A DNA stretch of 64,000 nucleotides from Christensenella hongkongensis (GCF_000981035.1 NZ_LAYJ01000088.1:95107-159106), one strand, 5' to 3'; shown: positions 52,590 through 62,016, numbered from the stretch's first letter. Numbers and translations are program-made. The notes: generated from the sequence alone by a model not told the origin.

Positions 52590-52612
52590 TAGTATGTATC
52601 TCCTCGTAACTA

Positions 52613-52648
52613 ATTTATAATTGCAATGTATTAATTGCAATTATAAAT
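52613..52648. promoter_or_regulatory. 15-bp perfect inverted repeat between the divergent genes
   Basis: ATTTATAATTGCAAT (52613-52627) and ATTGCAATTATAAAT (52634-52648) flank a six-base GTATTA. An 11-base part, TGCAATGTATT (52622-52632), recurs at 52677-52687. It is most likely the operator of the adjacent XRE protein. Confidence 0.75.
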
Positions 52649-52713
52649 CTTTTTTCTGATATTGTAAAGAAAAGAATGCAATGTATTTATAGCAACAATC
52701 GGGAGATATAATC

Positions 52714-52953
52714 ATGTCACAAAAACTTAGACAAGATATTTCAATAGGTTCAACAATCCAAAGACTTCGTAACGCATCAGGGCTTACACAAGAGCAGGTC
52801 GTCGCTCAACTGGAAATTATGGGTTGTAGTATGTCAAGAAGCGCTTATTCACAAATTGAATTAGGTACATACAACATACGCATTAGCGAGTTGATAGCGT
52901 TACATCAAATTTTTGGTGTTGATTATGCTGATTTCTTTTCTGATTTGCCTTAA
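52714..52953 (+). CDS. Small XRE family helix-turn-helix regulator
   Basis: The 79-residue protein is almost only an XRE helix-turn-helix (STIQRLRNASGLTQEQVVAQLEIMGCSMSRSAYSQIELGTYNIRISELIALHQIFGV). Such single-domain proteins act as repressors of small modules. It is divergent from the small hypothetical gene across the inverted repeat and shares its AT-rich base use. GGGAG precedes the ATG by about ten bases. Confidence 0.85.
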   Translation: MSQKLRQDISIGSTIQRLRNASGLTQEQVVAQLEIMGCSMSRSAYSQIELGTYNIRISELIALHQIFGVDYADFFSDLP

Positions 52954-52994
52954 AAATAAGTATCAGTCGAATAATCTTTAAGGTGGTTTAAATC

Positions 52995-53063
52995 ATGATA
53001 ATGTTGAATCCTGTACAAGAAATTGCATATGAAATGATCCAAAGCGTACTTTTTAAGAGGTAA
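52995..53063 (+). CDS. Possible 22-residue peptide
   Basis: ATG 52995 behind AGGTGG encodes MIMLNPVQEIAYEMIQSVLF and KR. It lies between the XRE gene and a perfect terminator, 42 bases after the XRE stop. It may be a true small peptide or chance. Confidence 0.3.
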   Translation: MIMLNPVQEIAYEMIQSVLFKR

Positions 53064-53107
53064 GGTGTTTGTACCTGAATCCCCAAAATGGGGGTTAAAA
53101 TGTCGAT

Positions 53108-53150
53108 GCAAAAAGGCCAATGGGCAAATTTTGCCCATTGGCCTTTTTGC
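53108..53150. terminator. Perfect 21-base-arm hairpin terminator
   Basis: Arms 53108-53128 and 53130-53150 are exactly complementary (starting GCAAAAAGGCCAATGGGC). It can stop transcripts from either side, closing the AT-rich module. Confidence 0.85.
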
Positions 53151-53214
53151 GTTAATCCTGTTTGGCAGCTATTATTTACTATCTTTTTGGGGAGTTGCCA
53201 TATCCGCTTCTTTT

Positions 53215-53415
53215 TTATTTATGAAACAGTTTCTTTACGCGCTTCTGGATTCGCTCTCCCCGCGCGCGCGTCTCTTCCTGATCGATCGTCACCTTGATGA
53301 CGTCGCCTTCCTGCACACAGTCGGGCAGCGCTTCGCATGGAACAGACACCATTTTTTTATTTTCCAGCTCCACAACGGCATATGCCCCCTCAAACCTGTC
53401 GATAATATAGTTCAT
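53215..53415 (-). CDS. DUF3006 family protein
   Basis: The 66-residue protein starts MNYIIDRFEGAYAVVELENKKMVSVP and contains LPDCVQEGDVIKVTID, the pattern of DUF3006, a small beta-rich family of unknown function often found near metallo-beta-lactamase-fold proteins. None is adjacent here. It follows the YhiM-like gene by 50 bases on the same strand and may be co-transcribed. Confidence 0.8.
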   Translation of the reverse strand: MNYIIDRFEGAYAVVELENKKMVSVPCEALPDCVQEGDVIKVTIDQEETRARGERIQKRVKKLFHK

Positions 53416-53465
53416 GAACGCGCCTCCGTTCCCTTTTTTTCTTTATTGTACCACAAGCGGCAAGG

Positions 53466-54515
53466 TCATGTCTCCAGCTTTGCGGTTCCGCTCTCCAAAA
53501 TGGACACGATTGCAAACAGGGTAAAGCAAACCGCCCCAAGGCCCACCATGATATGCGCCGGTACAAAAAAATTCGGATTTGCATAGGATGCTTCAAACAA
53601 AAACGCTGCAATAAAAAGGCAGCAAAGCGCTGTCATAACAGGAATGAGCGGAATCCGTTTGCCCAGTGGCGCCTTTCTCCTCCATACCGAGGCAAGCAGC
53701 AAAACCTTACTCGATACGCTGTAGCATATGAGTCCCAGACCTACCAGTACAAACCCTGGCGCGACCGCCGCAGCCGAATATGGATTCATCAACAATATGC
53801 CCCAGACAAGGCACACCGTTCCCATGCACGCCACAAAAACAGACCATTTCCAGCGTTCTTTCCCTGTGAACAGGTTCTGTATCTGCCGCAACACCGTGCC
53901 CACAAGCGCAATCAGGCTCGCGCAGATCAGCCCCAGACCAATCATAACGTGCCCCGCTACAAAGCCCGGCGTAGTTCCCAGCGACAGCAAATAAACGCCG
54001 CGTATGAGTGCAATCGCGGCGCAGATCACGGGGATGCTGAAATAAACGTAATAAGTCGTTTTGGAATAGCCGTCCCTCGCCACCTCACCATCCTTCAGGT
54101 TCGCCGAGTTAAGCGGTATTCTGGAAAATTTTCCTGACGATATGGCCACAGTCGCCACGCAGCATGCAATCAGCCCAACGCCAAACACAACGTTGCCTGA
54201 AACCACGTCCGCAGATACCGATTCATGGGAAAACAACATAATACCACATACTACGGCTGCAATTCCCGCAGCATAGCCAAGTATGGGCAGCAAAATCCTG
54301 TCCGCTTTCGTGTAATGGCTGATAATCTGGCGGATGATGGTCGCCGCCGTTGCGTAAAGTGCGATACAAATAGCCGTCAATGAAATGATTACGTTTCCCG
54401 CAATGATAAATCCATCCCCAACCGCCATCTGCCGGACATAAATCCCAAAGGCAAGGCATATTGCGCCCATCATAAGTGGAATCGCCCTGAAAAACACACT
54501 TATCTTTAAATTCAT
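53466..54515 (-). CDS. YhiM-like inner membrane protein (DUF2776)
   Basis: The 349-residue protein has about ten membrane helices and matches my memory of E. coli YhiM (acid-resistance membrane protein) along its whole length: an opening IPLMMGAICLAFGIYV, repeated AGHVMIGLGLICA-type segments and the ending PAHIMVGLGAVCFTLFAIVSILE. I start at 54515 behind AAGGAAGGAG. The mechanism of YhiM is not established. Confidence 0.88.
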   Translation of the reverse strand: MNLKISVFFRAIPLMMGAICLAFGIYVRQMAVGDGFIIAGNVIISLTAICIALYATAATIIRQIISHYTKADRILLPILGYAAGIAAVVCGIMLFSHESVSADVVSGNVVFGVGLIACCVATVAISSGKFSRIPLNSANLKDGEVARDGYSKTTYYVYFSIPVICAAIALIRGVYLLSLGTTPGFVAGHVMIGLGLICASLIALVGTVLRQIQNLFTGKERWKWSVFVACMGTVCLVWGILLMNPYSAAAVAPGFVLVGLGLICYSVSSKVLLLASVWRRKAPLGKRIPLIPVMTALCCLFIAAFLFEASYANPNFFVPAHIMVGLGAVCFTLFAIVSILESGTAKLET

Positions 54516-54725
54516 AGTTTTTCTGATCTCCTTCCTTTTTGTACAGCGTATTAACTTATGGCGTCGCATGGCTGCGCCGCGTTCTCTGCATAGCAGCTTC
54601 TAACAAATACTTGCTGCGCAACTATTTGGCAAACTGCAATAATCATAAACACACCACTTTCCTGTAACATTAAAATGGATTAAAAAGCCAATTCTTAATA
54701 TTTTATAAAAATCACATGAAAATCA

Positions 54726-54754
54726 TTGACAGTCATATGACCACGTATTATAAT
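54726..54754 (+). promoter_or_regulatory. ABC exporter promoter with palindromic spacer
   Basis: TTGACA (54726-54731) and TATAAT (54749-54754), 17-base spacer. The perfect palindrome GTCATATGAC (54732-54741) fills the upstream half of the spacer and is a likely repressor site. The rest of 54516-54725 shows nothing definite. Confidence 0.75.
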
Positions 54755-54829
54755 GAAGATGTTTTCAGGGGGAAGCTTCCTTAAAAAAACGGCAATTATG
54801 AGTTCTGTTCTGGTTGAAAGGAGCAAAAA

Positions 54830-55540
54830 GTGTTAACGATTAAGAATTTTACCAAAACCTACAAAGGCGGAAAAAAAGCGGTGGACAACCTTTCGCTTAG
54901 CGTTGAAGACGGCGACATCTACGGATTCATCGGTCACAACGGCGCAGGAAAGACAACCACCATCAAAGCTGTAGTCGGCATCATGGACTTTGATGAAGGA
55001 CAAATCGAAATCGACGGGATGTCCATCCGCGAGCGTCCTGTGGATTGCAAACGAATCACCGCCTATATTCCGGATAACCCGGATCTTTATGAGAACCTGA
55101 CAGGAATCCAGTATCTTAATTTTATCGGCGACGTCTTTGTGATTCCAAAGGGCGAACGCGAGGAGCTGATTTCACACTACGCCGACCTGTTTGAAATTAC
55201 ACAGAACCTTGGAGACCTGATTTCATCCTATTCGCATGGTATGAAGCAGAAGCTTGCCATCATAGGCGCGCTCATCCACAAACCAAAGCTTATGGTGCTC
55301 GACGAACCGTTTGTCGGCCTCGATCCCAAGGCGGCGCATACGGTTAAGCAGCTGATGCACGAGCTGTGCGACAACGGCGGAGCGATCTTTTTCTCCACTC
55401 ACGTGCTGGAGGTTGCCGAGAAGCTTTGCAACAAAATCGCCATCATCAAAAACGGCAAGCTGATGCGCGCGGGAGAAATTGAGGACGTCAAGGGCGACGA
55501 AAGTCTGGAAGACGTATTTATGGAGTTAATCGATGAATAA
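54830..55540 (+). CDS. ABC transporter ATP-binding protein
   Basis: The 236-residue ATPase has Walker A GHNGAGKTTT, signature YSHGMKQKLAIIGAL, Walker B LMVLDEPFVGLD and the H-loop THVLEVAE. It begins at GTG behind GAAAGGAG. Such single-ATPase plus ABC-2-like permease pairs are exporters, often of peptides, lantibiotics or antimicrobials. No two-component system flanks it. The gene overlaps the permease by eight bases. Confidence 0.93.
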   Translation: MLTIKNFTKTYKGGKKAVDNLSLSVEDGDIYGFIGHNGAGKTTTIKAVVGIMDFDEGQIEIDGMSIRERPVDCKRITAYIPDNPDLYENLTGIQYLNFIGDVFVIPKGEREELISHYADLFEITQNLGDLISSYSHGMKQKLAIIGALIHKPKLMVLDEPFVGLDPKAAHTVKQLMHELCDNGGAIFFSTHVLEVAEKLCNKIAIIKNGKLMRAGEIEDVKGDESLEDVFMELIDE

Positions 55541-57128
55541 TCTTGGTACATTAATCAAAATACATATCAAAACCTCGTTTGGTTTTAACAAAGCAAAATT
55601 TTCCACCGACAAAAAGGCTGCGGGCAGGTCAACCGGCATGAGCGTGCTTCTTATCATCTGCTATATACTGATTTTGTTTGCAGTGTTTGCAATGGCGCTT
55701 GGAATGACCTACAGCCTGCAGGCAATCGGCGCGGAATATATTATGCTTAACATTATGATGATGGCGGCGTCGCTTGTGACGTTGTTCACGTCGATCTATA
55801 AGGTGAACGGTACGCTGTTTGGCTTTAAGGACTACGATATGCTGATGTCCCTGCCCATTAAAACCAGCACGATCATCAGCAGCCGCATTTTGATCCTTTA
55901 TGGCATGAACATCCTGTTTGTGCTGATGCTGATGGTACCGGCGGCAATCGCCTATGCAATCGTGGTTTCCCCACCCGCAATTTTTTATCTGCTTTATGTT
56001 GTCACGCTGATTGCAATTCCCATGCTGCCGATTATCCTGGCTACAATCATCGGCTCGCTGATTGCAATGGCCGCCTCCCGTTTCAAGCGTAAAAACGGCT
56101 TTAACGTCATATTTACGATCATTTTCTTTATGGCGTTTATGGTCGTATGGCTTGGATTCTGGACCAATTCGGACAGTATCCTGATCAATTTCGCAAACCT
56201 TGGCGGGACGATTAACGATGTGCTTGTGAAGGTGTATCCTATGACGGCGCTGTATTCGCAGGCTCTGAGTGGCAACGGCCTTTCCCTGCTGCTGTTCCTG
56301 CTGATTTCCCTGGGTGCGTTCGCTGCCTTTGTTGCGGTGATCGCCAAATCTTTTGGGAAAATCAATACCGCACTCACAACCAACCGCGCTGCGGGTGGTT
56401 ACAAAATGACAGAGCTGAAGCAGACTACGCCCAAGCGCGCGCTGTACAAGCGGGAAATGAAGCGTTACCTTTCTTCGTCGCAATATGTGCTGAATACGGC
56501 GGTAGGGTTACTCCTGCTTACAGTGGTATCTGTAGTGCTCGTGGTTGCGGGTGTGGACGGGCTTGGCGTATACGCGGATATTCCGGGTTTTGCCAGACTG
56601 CTTTCCACAGCCGGGCCAATCGCGCTTTCATTCTTTATCGTCATTTCCTGCACCACTTCCTCCTCCGTTTCGCTGGAGGGAAAGACGCTGTGGCTCGTGC
56701 GCTCGCTGCCGGTGGACACACGCGACGTGCTCAAGGCAAAGATTAATGTTGCGCTCACACTGTATTATCCGGCGGTTATCATCAATGCGACACTGTTTAG
56801 TATCGCCTTGAAGCCCGATATTACCGGCGTGATCCTGATGTACCTGCTGCCGCTTGCATACGGGTATTTTATCGCGCTGTTCGGCTTATATTGTAACCTG
56901 CACAACGTGAACCTTGACTGGACCAACGAGGTATCCGTCATCAAAAACAGCAAAGCCACGCTGGTTGTGATGCTGGTAGGTTTCCTGATCACGATTTTAC
57001 CCGCAATACTCGCAGTCCTTTTTGGCGGGCTTGTCCTGTTCATCATGCTTGCGCTCATGGTCATCCTGAGCCTCCTTATTTACAGGTCCCTGATGACAAA
57101 GGGAGTAAAGCTGTTCGAAAGCTATTAA
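55533..57128 (+). CDS. ABC-2-like transporter permease
   Basis: The 531-residue protein has about twelve membrane helices and a central loop with RALYKREMKRYLSSSQYVLNTAVGLLL, followed by a CTTSSSVSLEGKTLWLVRSLPVDTRDVLKAK loop typical of a clostridial permease type that pairs with one ATPase. Its start lies inside the ATPase gene. The substrate is unknown. Confidence 0.88.
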   Translation: MNNLGTLIKIHIKTSFGFNKAKFSTDKKAAGRSTGMSVLLIICYILILFAVFAMALGMTYSLQAIGAEYIMLNIMMMAASLVTLFTSIYKVNGTLFGFKDYDMLMSLPIKTSTIISSRILILYGMNILFVLMLMVPAAIAYAIVVSPPAIFYLLYVVTLIAIPMLPIILATIIGSLIAMAASRFKRKNGFNVIFTIIFFMAFMVVWLGFWTNSDSILINFANLGGTINDVLVKVYPMTALYSQALSGNGLSLLLFLLISLGAFAAFVAVIAKSFGKINTALTTNRAAGGYKMTELKQTTPKRALYKREMKRYLSSSQYVLNTAVGLLLLTVVSVVLVVAGVDGLGVYADIPGFARLLSTAGPIALSFFIVISCTTSSSVSLEGKTLWLVRSLPVDTRDVLKAKINVALTLYYPAVIINATLFSIALKPDITGVILMYLLPLAYGYFIALFGLYCNLHNVNLDWTNEVSVIKNSKATLVVMLVGFLITILPAILAVLFGGLVLFIMLALMVILSLLIYRSLMTKGVKLFESY

Positions 57129-57150
57129 TCAAACCTCTACAGCAATAACG

Positions 57151-57195
57151 GAACACGGCGGAATTACGACTTTCCACGCCGTGTTCTTTGTTTTA
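57151..57195 (+). terminator. Terminator of the ABC operon
   Basis: GAACACGGCG/CGCCGTGTTC with a 16-base loop, followed by TTTGTTTTA. Confidence 0.75.
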
Positions 57196-57350
57196 TTTGA
57201 TATTTCTGCAAAACCGGATTATGATAGAACTGCCTGAAAGCATTTCAACTTTTGCATTCCCAAAGATTCCGTTATGGGCAGTTATCTGCATACGCGCGCA
57301 GATCGTTTGGGCAAGCCCTGTCTTAATAAAGAAAGAAACGAGGCCTTATC

Positions 57351-58835
57351 ATGTTAAAGGAACTTGATTTAACCCGGAAGCTGTCAAAGGAAGAATACGC
57401 CCCCATTGCAGAAGCATTGGGGCCGCGGCTTACGATGCTGCAACAAAGGATTATACAGGCAAAAATCCCTGTAATCATCCTTTTTGAAGGCCCTTCCGCC
57501 GCCGGAAAAGGCGCTATGGTAAATTCCCTGATCCTGCATTTTGACGCGCGTGGCTTTACGGTGTTCAATACACAGGATCCTGAACCAGGCGACCTGCGCG
57601 TGCCGTGGCTTGCACGCTTTGCAAAACAAATGCCCGCCTATGGCCGCATGGCGATTTATGACCGCAGCTGGTATGGCGGATGGTTCCGCCGTTTCGGCAG
57701 GAAAACCGGCAAGGGAAAATATACCCGCTATTTTGAGGAAATCAATACGTTTGAGCGCCAGCTCACGGACGACGGTTACCTGATTTTGAAATATTTCCTG
57801 TATATCGACAAAAAAGAACAGAAAAAACGCTTTGAAAAATTAAAACGTGTCAAAAGCACATCGTGGCGCGTAAACAAAGCAGATTTTAAAAACCTGAAAT
57901 TTCATAAGGAGCTCATGGAAATTTCTGACCAAATGCTCGAGGCCACAAATACTTCCTACGCTCCCTGGCGGCCTGTTGCCGCGACGGACAAACGGTATGT
58001 TCGTGCCACTGTTTTTTCTTCGATTGCGGACGAGCTGGAATCCGCCTTAAAAATCAGGGAGGAAAAACCGGCACAGGAAACGGACTTTGCTCCGCAGGTC
58101 AAACCATGCTTTCATCTCCTGCCGCACAAAACCATCGAAGAGCTTGACCTGACCAAAGCCATTGCGGAGGAAGAATACAAGGAACGGCTCAAAAGTCTGC
58201 AGAAAAAACTCTTCAAGCTGCAAAACAAGCTATATCTTGCAAAAATACCCGTTATCATAGCTTACGAGGGAAATGACGCCGCCGGTAAGGGCGGCAATAT
58301 CAGGCGGGTTGCTTCCGCGCTTGACGCACGCGGTTATTCGGTTACTCCCATTGCCGCTCCCACGCCGGACGAGCTTTCCCATCAGTATTTGTGGCGGTTC
58401 TGGAAGGCGTTGCCGCGCACAGGCCATTTTGGTATTTTTGACCGCACATGGTATGGGAGGGTGCTTGTGGAACGCGTAGAGGGTTTCACGCCTGTTTCAC
58501 GTATCAACCAGGCATATAACGAGATCAACGAATTTGAATATATGCTGCACCGCTGGGGTGCTGTCATCTTCAAATTCTGGCTGGCAATCGACCAGGACGA
58601 ACAGCTCCGGCGTTTTGAAGAGCGTGAAAATACCCCTGAAAAGCAGTGGAAGATCACGCAGGAGGACTGGCGCAACCGCGACAAGTGGAATCTTTATACC
58701 GCAGCGGTAAACGATATGTTCCGCTATACCAATACGGATTTTGCACCATGGACTGCAATCGAAGCGGGCGATAAGCGCTATGCGCGTATCAAAACGCTTG
58801 AAACAATGATTACGGCAATCGAGAAACGGTTATAA
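57351..58835 (+). CDS. pap: Polyphosphate kinase 2, tandem-domain (polyphosphate:AMP phosphotransferase type)
   Basis: The 494-residue protein has two PPK2 domains. Domain 1 has Walker A FEGPSAAGKG (45-54), lid FDARGF and Walker B YDRSWYG (103-109); domain 2 (from about 270) has YEGNDAAGKGG, LDARGY and FDRTWYGRVLVERVEG. Two-domain PPK2 proteins phosphorylate AMP to ADP with polyphosphate. In characterised ones only the second domain is usually active; both sets of motifs appear intact here, though domain 1 has Ser after the first Asp-Arg. It stands alone between the ABC exporter and an amino-acid permease. Confidence 0.92.
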   Translation: MLKELDLTRKLSKEEYAPIAEALGPRLTMLQQRIIQAKIPVIILFEGPSAAGKGAMVNSLILHFDARGFTVFNTQDPEPGDLRVPWLARFAKQMPAYGRMAIYDRSWYGGWFRRFGRKTGKGKYTRYFEEINTFERQLTDDGYLILKYFLYIDKKEQKKRFEKLKRVKSTSWRVNKADFKNLKFHKELMEISDQMLEATNTSYAPWRPVAATDKRYVRATVFSSIADELESALKIREEKPAQETDFAPQVKPCFHLLPHKTIEELDLTKAIAEEEYKERLKSLQKKLFKLQNKLYLAKIPVIIAYEGNDAAGKGGNIRRVASALDARGYSVTPIAAPTPDELSHQYLWRFWKALPRTGHFGIFDRTWYGRVLVERVEGFTPVSRINQAYNEINEFEYMLHRWGAVIFKFWLAIDQDEQLRRFEERENTPEKQWKITQEDWRNRDKWNLYTAAVNDMFRYTNTDFAPWTAIEAGDKRYARIKTLETMITAIEKRL

Positions 58836-59053
58836 ATGAAAGCATAAAAGGTGAAACCGGCGGGTTCTGCGGGATTAATCCTTGCAGTACCCGCTTTTTT
58901 CCTTTTGATATGGAATATTTTTACGCTGTATGTAACAATCATTCACATTGCGGAAACAGCTTCCCATTCCTCCTGTGCGCATTATCATTTTACAGGGAAC
59001 GTGTTACCATAAGGTATATTTCATATCCGATTTCATTTGTAAAGGATAACGCT

Positions 59054-60448
59054 ATGGCAAAGAAAAAACTTCGACTGTTTGATGCCATTTTAGCTGCCGT
59101 GTGCGTCGTGCTGACGATAGACGCGGTCGCGCCCGCCGCGGCGATTGGAAATTCACAGTATTTCTGGTGGATTCTGCTGTTGCTCGGTTTTTTTATTCCT
59201 TACGGCCTTGTCAACGCAGAGCTTGGAACAGCCTATGAGGATGAGGGCGGACTATGCGACTGGGTAAAACGCGCGTTTGGTATACGCACCGGTTCACGCG
59301 CGGCGTTTTATTACTGGATCAATTTTCCAATCTGGATCACATCTACGCTCGTAATGTTTACGCAGGTTTTTACCGCGACGACGGGAATACCAATTCCTCC
59401 CCTTACCGCGCTTTTTGTGCAGCTCGGCATTGTGTGGCTGGTGGTGCTGCTTTCCAACTTCCACATCAGCGAAAGCAAGTGGCTCGTAAACATCGGCGCG
59501 CTTTTGAAGGCAGGCCTTATCCTTGTGCTGGGCGGCTTGGGCGTTTATGCAGCCCTGACACGCGGAGTCGCCAATCCCGCTACCTCGTTTACGGATTTCC
59601 TCCCAAACGCAGCGGGTCTTTCCTTTATCTCAATCATTATTTTCAACTTTATCGGCTTTGAGGTGGTTACCACCTATGCGGGCGATATGCAGAACCCCAA
59701 AAAGGAGCTGCCCCGTGCCATCATCGGCGGCGGTATCCTCATCACAGCGTTTTACCTCTTTGCATCCTTTGGCATCGGCGTAGCGATCCCAACGGCTGAG
59801 CTTTCCAAAGCGAGCGGCTTTATCGACAGCCTGCGCATCCTTGCCGGTTCCCAGGGAGGGCTTCTCGTACTGATCTGTGGGTTGTTGTTCCTGTTTACGC
59901 TCGTAACAAATATGCTGACGTGGTCGCTGGGAGTCAACTATGTGACGCAGCACGCCGCACAGTATGGCACGCTGCCCAAATTCCTTGCCTCCAAAAGCAA
60001 GAAGGAAGGCATGCCCTTGGGCGCCAACCTGACAAACGGCGTCGTGATCTCCATACTCCTTACGGTAGCCGCCGTTATGGAGCTTTCAGGCAGCGGAACG
60101 GATGTGTTCTGGATGTTCTTCGCGCTCAACGTAGATTTGCTGTTGGCGTGTTACCTGTTTTTATTTCCCTCATTCTGGAGGCTGCGAAAAATCGATCCGG
60201 ACAGGGAACGGCCTTATCGCGTCAAAGGCGGTAAGGTGCGGATTTTCCTCGTTGCAGCCATCCCGTTTTTCCTGCTTTGCATGACGCTCTTCTTTACCTT
60301 CATAAACGAAACGCCGGAAGGCGGCCAAACGCTCAACGTTCCGCTGGTTGTGGGCGTGGCAAGCGCTGTTGCGGTCGGCGAGATCGTCGCATGGCACAGC
60401 GTACAGAAGAAGAGGAAGGCTGAGCAGCTTGCGGCCGAAAAAGGATAA
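59054..60448 (+). CDS. APC family amino acid permease
   Basis: The 464-residue protein (ATG 59054 behind AAAGGA; the frame extends 144 bases upstream without a site) has about twelve membrane helices. The start LTIDAVAPAAAIGNSQYFWW and the helix-6 stretch FNFIGFEVVTTYAGDMQNPKKELPRAI place it near the glutamate:GABA antiporter/amino-acid exchanger branch. The substrate cannot be stated; no decarboxylase is adjacent, though a pairing with acid-stress proteins nearby is conceivable. Confidence 0.88.
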   Translation: MAKKKLRLFDAILAAVCVVLTIDAVAPAAAIGNSQYFWWILLLLGFFIPYGLVNAELGTAYEDEGGLCDWVKRAFGIRTGSRAAFYYWINFPIWITSTLVMFTQVFTATTGIPIPPLTALFVQLGIVWLVVLLSNFHISESKWLVNIGALLKAGLILVLGGLGVYAALTRGVANPATSFTDFLPNAAGLSFISIIIFNFIGFEVVTTYAGDMQNPKKELPRAIIGGGILITAFYLFASFGIGVAIPTAELSKASGFIDSLRILAGSQGGLLVLICGLLFLFTLVTNMLTWSLGVNYVTQHAAQYGTLPKFLASKSKKEGMPLGANLTNGVVISILLTVAAVMELSGSGTDVFWMFFALNVDLLLACYLFLFPSFWRLRKIDPDRERPYRVKGGKVRIFLVAAIPFFLLCMTLFFTFINETPEGGQTLNVPLVVGVASAVAVGEIVAWHSVQKKRKAEQLAAEKG

Positions 60449-60450
60449 CA

Positions 60451-60478
60451 AAAAAGCAGGAGATGTTCCTGCTTTTTT
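60451..60478. terminator. Bidirectional terminator
   Basis: AAAAAGCAGGA/TCCTGCTTTTT with a five-base loop, between convergent permease and murJ. Confidence 0.88.
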
Positions 60479-62016
60479 TATGTTTTTTTCCGTCTCAACC
60501 TGTTTTTCGCCCCGCGCATCAGCTTTCCCGCCATTTCAATTTTCAAAAGATACGCGACGATGGCAAACACTGCGATCCCTGAAAGGCCGCTCGACAGCAG
60601 CCGCGCGGCATTATGTCCGAAATCCGTTCCTTCGATCGGCAAAAACTGGTGCAGCAGGATCGTCACTACAGCGCAGGCCCCTGCCGCGATCAATATTTTG
60701 ATAAACTGTACGCTGCTTCGTTTCAGGTGCATATTGCCGATCCGCTTACGCAATACAATGATCATGATGATCGCGCCGGCAAAGCTCGCTACCGAGGTTG
60801 CAAGCGTAAGACCCTTCGCTCCCAAAACATCCTTAAGCAGCATATCCAGCACAATATTGAGCGTCACGGAAAAAATGCCGATGAACATCGGGATTTTGTT
60901 GAGCTGCAGCGCATAAAATACGCGCGTAAGGAAATTACGCATTCCAAAGGCAAAGATTCCCAAAATGTAAAACGCAAAAATCGGCGCGGTAAAAAGCGTG
61001 TTTTCCAGAGTAAATTTGCCCCGCTGGTAAAACATGCCGATGATGTCCTGGCTGTTTACAAACGCAACTACGATAATCGGCAACGTAATCAGCGCGACAA
61101 TCTCCAGAGACTGCCGTACCGTGCTTTTCAGCTTATCGTGCTGCTTTAACGCCGCATATTGGGAAAGCTGCGAAAACATAATCGTCGTAATCGGCACAAC
61201 GAGGATGCCAAGCACCGCTTGCACAAGCGTATAGCTGTTGCCAAGCGCCGTCACAACGCTCGTGCCCATTGCTGTGCCAAAAAACTTATCCGCCATATTA
61301 TTGATCTCGTCAAACGCCATGCTGATCACAGCAGGAACAGCCAGCAAAAAGGTGCGCTTGATCTCCGGGTTTCGCACATCCATAACGCGTTCATAGCGGT
61401 AATTTTTTCGAAGATACGGGATCAGGATCAAAATTTGCAGTGCGGCGGAAATCGCCGTTGCCACCGCCACCGCTTCAATCGAGCCAAACGCCATGCACGC
61501 AAAGATCATGCAAAAGCTCAGAGAAAAATTGGTAAGCTGTTCGGGGATGAATATTTTGCGCGCGTTGAGCACATTGGTCAGCACGCCGGAAACCGCCCAA
61601 AACACAAGCGCGGGAAACATCATCTGCGTCAGCTTTATGGTGAGGTCGAGGCCCTCGGGGTTTTGCCAGATCAGGCCACATATGGCAGGCGTAACAAAAA
61701 AGCCGATCACGCTTACCACGATTGCGCAAATAATGTACAGGTTCAATATGCTGCTTGCGTAACGGTTCGCGCTTTCCTCCCCGCGGTTCAAACGATTTTT
61801 GGTGTAAATCGGGATAAAGGTGGAACCAATGCCTGTTGAAAACAGGATCATCAGTATGGTAATCAGTGAATATGCAAAGGAATAGGCGTCGTTCTGGATG
61901 GTTTGCCCAAAGGTAGCGCTGCGTACGATCTCGCGGGCAAAACCAGCGGTTTTGCTCAATATGATAATGAGCGTAAGCATCATTGTTGTTTTCAGCGTTT
62001 TGCTCTCTCTTGCCAT
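60478..62016 (-). CDS. murJ: Lipid II flippase MurJ
   Basis: The 512-residue protein has about fourteen membrane helices and the MurJ/MviN features: KTAGFAREIVRSATFGQT, then ALVFWAVSGVLTNVLNARKIF, and FLLAVPAVISMAFDEINNMADKF in the central cavity. It flips lipid II across the membrane for peptidoglycan synthesis. It is the true MurJ of the window, complementing the SpoVB-type flippase at 30188-31810. Start is at 62016. Confidence 0.92.
   Translation of the reverse strand: MARESKTLKTTMMLTLIIILSKTAGFAREIVRSATFGQTIQNDAYSFAYSLITILMILFSTGIGSTFIPIYTKNRLNRGEESANRYASSILNLYIICAIVVSVIGFFVTPAICGLIWQNPEGLDLTIKLTQMMFPALVFWAVSGVLTNVLNARKIFIPEQLTNFSLSFCMIFACMAFGSIEAVAVATAISAALQILILIPYLRKNYRYERVMDVRNPEIKRTFLLAVPAVISMAFDEINNMADKFFGTAMGTSVVTALGNSYTLVQAVLGILVVPITTIMFSQLSQYAALKQHDKLKSTVRQSLEIVALITLPIIVVAFVNSQDIIGMFYQRGKFTLENTLFTAPIFAFYILGIFAFGMRNFLTRVFYALQLNKIPMFIGIFSVTLNIVLDMLLKDVLGAKGLTLATSVASFAGAIIMIIVLRKRIGNMHLKRSSVQFIKILIAAGACAVVTILLHQFLPIEGTDFGHNAARLLSSGLSGIAVFAIVAYLLKIEMAGKLMRGAKNRLRRKKT

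Noticed and set aside
53108-53150. Insertion-sequence end or attachment site
   Set aside because: The perfect palindrome has A/T tracts flanking a GC core, behaving as an ordinary bidirectional terminator; no transposase or direct repeats flank it.
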